From Gammaproteobacteria bacterium (GTDB lineage Bacteria > Pseudomonadota > Gammaproteobacteria > Nitrococcales > Nitrococcaceae): a stretch of DNA of 5,849 nucleotides. The position numbers and the translations under genes are program-made. Positions within the stretch are counted from its first letter, which is position 1. Each line of letters starts with the position of its first letter. The notes beneath the pieces were generated by a model. The model searched no databases. It was not told the origin of the DNA and saw only the letters and a list, made by a program, of their open reading frames with translations. The DNA lies in contig JAGXLT010000070.1 in NCBI GenBank assembly GCA_018334525.1, positions 1 through 5,849 on the forward strand, given 5' to 3'. Shown here piece after piece: positions 5,789 to 5,849 of this stretch.

Positions 5789-5849
5789 AAATTGGTGCCG
5801 ATCCCGCTATCCATAAACTGCATCGCAATAGGAAAGCCGATAATTCCCC
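5785..5849 (-). CDS. C-terminal end of an unrecognised upstream gene
   Basis: The right edge holds the last 20 codons of an open frame, reading GIIGFPIAMQFMDSGIGTNL before TGA. The stop overlaps the DUF192 ATG as ATGA, the same coupling style as elsewhere in the operon, which is the main evidence that it is a real gene. The fragment is fairly hydrophobic and could be the end of a Tad membrane protein, but it is too short to assign; I see no match to the usual TadB or TadC endings. Confidence 0.5.
   Translation of the reverse strand, partial: GIIGFPIAMQFMDSGIGTNL

Overview
The window is part of a Tad/Flp (tight adherence, type IVb) pilus locus. All the genes lie on the minus strand, so transcription runs from the right end to the left. 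Base composition is roughly balanced, gene packing is tight and Shine-Dalgarno sites are standard. Lipobox, secretin and prepilin features fit a Gram-negative bacterium with an outer membrane. A gammaproteobacterium or close relative is my guess; nothing in the window fixes the genus.

In transcription order, right to left: the last 20 codons of an unrecognised upstream gene (5849-5785); a DUF192 protein (5788-5411); a TadD-like TPR lipoprotein (5423-4944); a 58-base gap; the Flp major prepilin (4885-4634); a 399-residue TadG-like membrane protein (4630-3431); a TadE-like pseudopilin (3434-2706); an unrecognised exported protein of 217 residues (2773-2120); a 42-codon micro-gene (2123-1995); the CpaB/RcpC SAF-domain protein (1975-1199); and the CpaC/RcpA outer-membrane secretin (1202 to the left edge, C-terminus missing). 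There is no stretch over 300 bases without a gene, and I see no RNA gene, mobile element, CRISPR array, long repeat or convincing terminator.

The genes look like one polycistronic unit. Four junctions are ATGA stop/start overlaps (5788, 3434, 2123 and 1202). Two others overlap by 13 and 68 bases, and one gap is 3 bases. The products cover part of a Tad machine: the pilin, two pseudopilin/tip-like proteins, an outer-membrane TPR lipoprotein, the secretin and its periplasmic partner. The prepilin peptidase (TadV/CpaA), ATPases (TadA, TadZ) and platform proteins (TadB, TadC) are not seen and presumably lie outside the window.

The most interesting item is the 42-codon micro-gene at 2123-1995. 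Its first 20 residues line up without gaps on the mature Flp pilin, including Glu5 and Tyr6, but it has no leader peptide and no possible upstream start. It could be a pilin-like subunit made directly in mature form.
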